The notes under the pieces are model-generated. The model was not told the DNA's origin and did not search any database. It saw only the letters and a list, made by a program, of their open reading frames with translations. Source: Spirochaetales bacterium (GTDB taxonomy: Bacteria; Spirochaetota; Spirochaetia; B11-G9). From it: a DNA stretch of 6,652 nucleotides. The DNA lies in the NCBI GenBank assembly GCA_027077185.1, contig JALTGJ010000442.1, forward strand, positions 1 to 6,652, given 5' to 3'. Positions within the stretch are counted from its first letter, which is position 1, and every line of letters starts with the position of its first letter. Of the stretch, positions 5,496 through 6,652 are shown piece by piece. A program made the position numbers and the translations under genes.

Positions 5496-6652
5496 GAACT
5501 TCAAACATCTTCGAACTTCTATAACTCTTGTAACAAGTATTCTGGTCATCCTTATTTTTACAATTGCAGCTTTTATCACCACAAATTTAAACAAAAAACT
5601 GGTTAGTGATACCATAGTTACAATACATAAAGAAATTACCAGTAAGGTTTTGATAAAACTGGACTCATACTTAAATGTACCCTACACAATAAACAGTCTA
5701 AATGACTCTTTTATAAGATCTAATCCGAAAAATCTTTTAGAATTGGATTCACTTCGAAAGTTTTTATATAAACAGATGTCTATTTTTAAATCTGTAAATT
5801 TAGTTGCTTTTGGAACGGAAGAAGGCAATTATATCGAATCGCAAAGGTTAAGAGACGGAAGGATACGAACCGGAGATGTAAAAAATGGGAATTTAGAATT
5901 ATGGGCAACCGATATTTTCGGAGAGAAAATAAAACTCGATAAACTTGTTAAAAACTACGATCCAAGGTTAAGACCCTGGTATATCTCTTCCAGAAAAGCT
6001 CAAAAACCCACTTGGTCTGATATCTATTTATTTTCATCAAACAATCAGCCTGCAATATCTGAAAATCAGCCTTTTTTTCTGGAAAATGGAATTTTGGGAG
6101 GTGTTATTACATCATCCATAACCCTGGATGGAATTAGTACATTTTTGAAAAAATTATCCATGGATAACAATTCATCTATAATTATTACGGAACCATCCGG
6201 CCTTGTTGTTGCCACTTCAAATAATATTCCATTACTCGATAGTAATAATAACAGAAAGACAGCCAAAAACCTTGATAACCCTATTTTTACAGCTCTTACA
6301 GAAGTATTCGACAAAAACATTGAGGCTAACTATACAAGTAAAGTTTCTGAATTCTCCTTCTATCTTAAAAAGGTAAAATATCTTGTTCGATCAACACCAT
6401 ATATGAATTCCCAGGGGTTACACTGGAATGTACTGGTAATTATCCCGGGGAATATTTATATGAGTCCCTTCTACAAAGCACGGGTAATAGGGTTATTAAT
6501 ATTTATTTTTTTTATTTTACTAACTCCATTTCTAAGCTATCTTATCGCAGGACAGACTGCAAAACCTATAAGCCAGTTAAGCAGTATTATATCAAAATTT
6601 TCCTTTAAGCAAAATGGTAAAGGTAACTGGAACATACCGGATAGTATAAGGG
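5494..6652 (+). CDS. dCache-HAMP transmembrane sensor protein, N-terminal part (runs off the window)
   Basis: 386 residues are visible with no stop before the window end. TM1 is at about 10-30 (TLVTSILVILIFTIAAFITT). A periplasmic double-Cache domain spans about 35-325, recognised by YDPRLRPWY (155-163) followed by TWSDIYLF (173-180), the usual dCache_1 signature for small-ligand binding. TM2 is at about 330-351, and the start of a HAMP linker follows with AKPISQLSSIISKFS (356-370, P358). The output domain is outside the window: a nucleotide cyclase, histidine kinase, methyl-accepting domain, GGDEF or SpoIIE-type phosphatase are all possible. The start is ATG 5494; TGA lies four codons upstream in frame. 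The AAAAGGA ribosome site is 13 nt away, longer than ideal. The gene is divergent from the cupin, possibly sharing regulation. Confidence 0.88.
   Translation, partial: MNFKHLRTSITLVTSILVILIFTIAAFITTNLNKKLVSDTIVTIHKEITSKVLIKLDSYLNVPYTINSLNDSFIRSNPKNLLELDSLRKFLYKQMSIFKSVNLVAFGTEEGNYIESQRLRDGRIRTGDVKNGNLELWATDIFGEKIKLDKLVKNYDPRLRPWYISSRKAQKPTWSDIYLFSSNNQPAISENQPFFLENGILGGVITSSITLDGISTFLKKLSMDNNSSIIITEPSGLVVATSNNIPLLDSNNNRKTAKNLDNPIFTALTEVFDKNIEANYTSKVSEFSFYLKKVKYLVRSTPYMNSQGLHWNVLVIIPGNIYMSPFYKARVIGLLIFIFFILLTPFLSYLIAGQTAKPISQLSSIISKFSFKQNGKGNWNIPDSIR

Overview
The window is a compact, AT-rich stretch of a bacterial chromosome with eight protein-coding genes, two of them cut by the window edges. 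No RNA gene, mobile element, CRISPR array or long repeat is visible. The best lineage clue is a 61-residue single-histone-fold protein of the bacterial type known from Leptospira and Bdellovibrio. Together with low GC, weak or absent Shine-Dalgarno sites on several genes and a large dCache membrane sensor, this suggests a Gram-negative-type bacterium, plausibly a spirochaete. That lineage is an inference, not proven by the sequence.

Layout, left to right. (1) 2-175, + strand: C-terminal end of a zinc-type (MDR) alcohol dehydrogenase/quinone reductase. (2) 174-521, - strand: a self-contained unit with a promoter, the bacterial histone gene (235-420) and a bulged hairpin terminator whose U-tract reaches into the MDR stop codon. 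(3) 542-3539, - strand, read right to left: an unrecognised 61-residue protein, then, overlapping it by ATGA, a large membrane-anchored PIG-L family deacetylase with an FHA-like N-terminal domain, then a MATE multidrug/cation antiporter. These three are probably co-transcribed. (4) 3592-5048, + strand: pyruvate kinase, with a promoter placed so that the mRNA would be leaderless. (5) 5049-5396, - strand: a small four-histidine cupin whose stop codon abuts that of pyruvate kinase with no base between. (6) 5399-6652, + strand: a promoter and the first 386 residues of a dCache-HAMP transmembrane sensor that runs off the window.

The genes do not form one obvious pathway: pyruvate kinase is core glycolysis, the histone is a chromosome-architecture protein, MATE and the anchored PIG-L protein act at the envelope, and the sensor and cupin are divergently transcribed from overlapping promoter elements. 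The most notable items are the bacterial histone and the FHA-like/TM/PIG-L fusion coupled to an orphan small gene.
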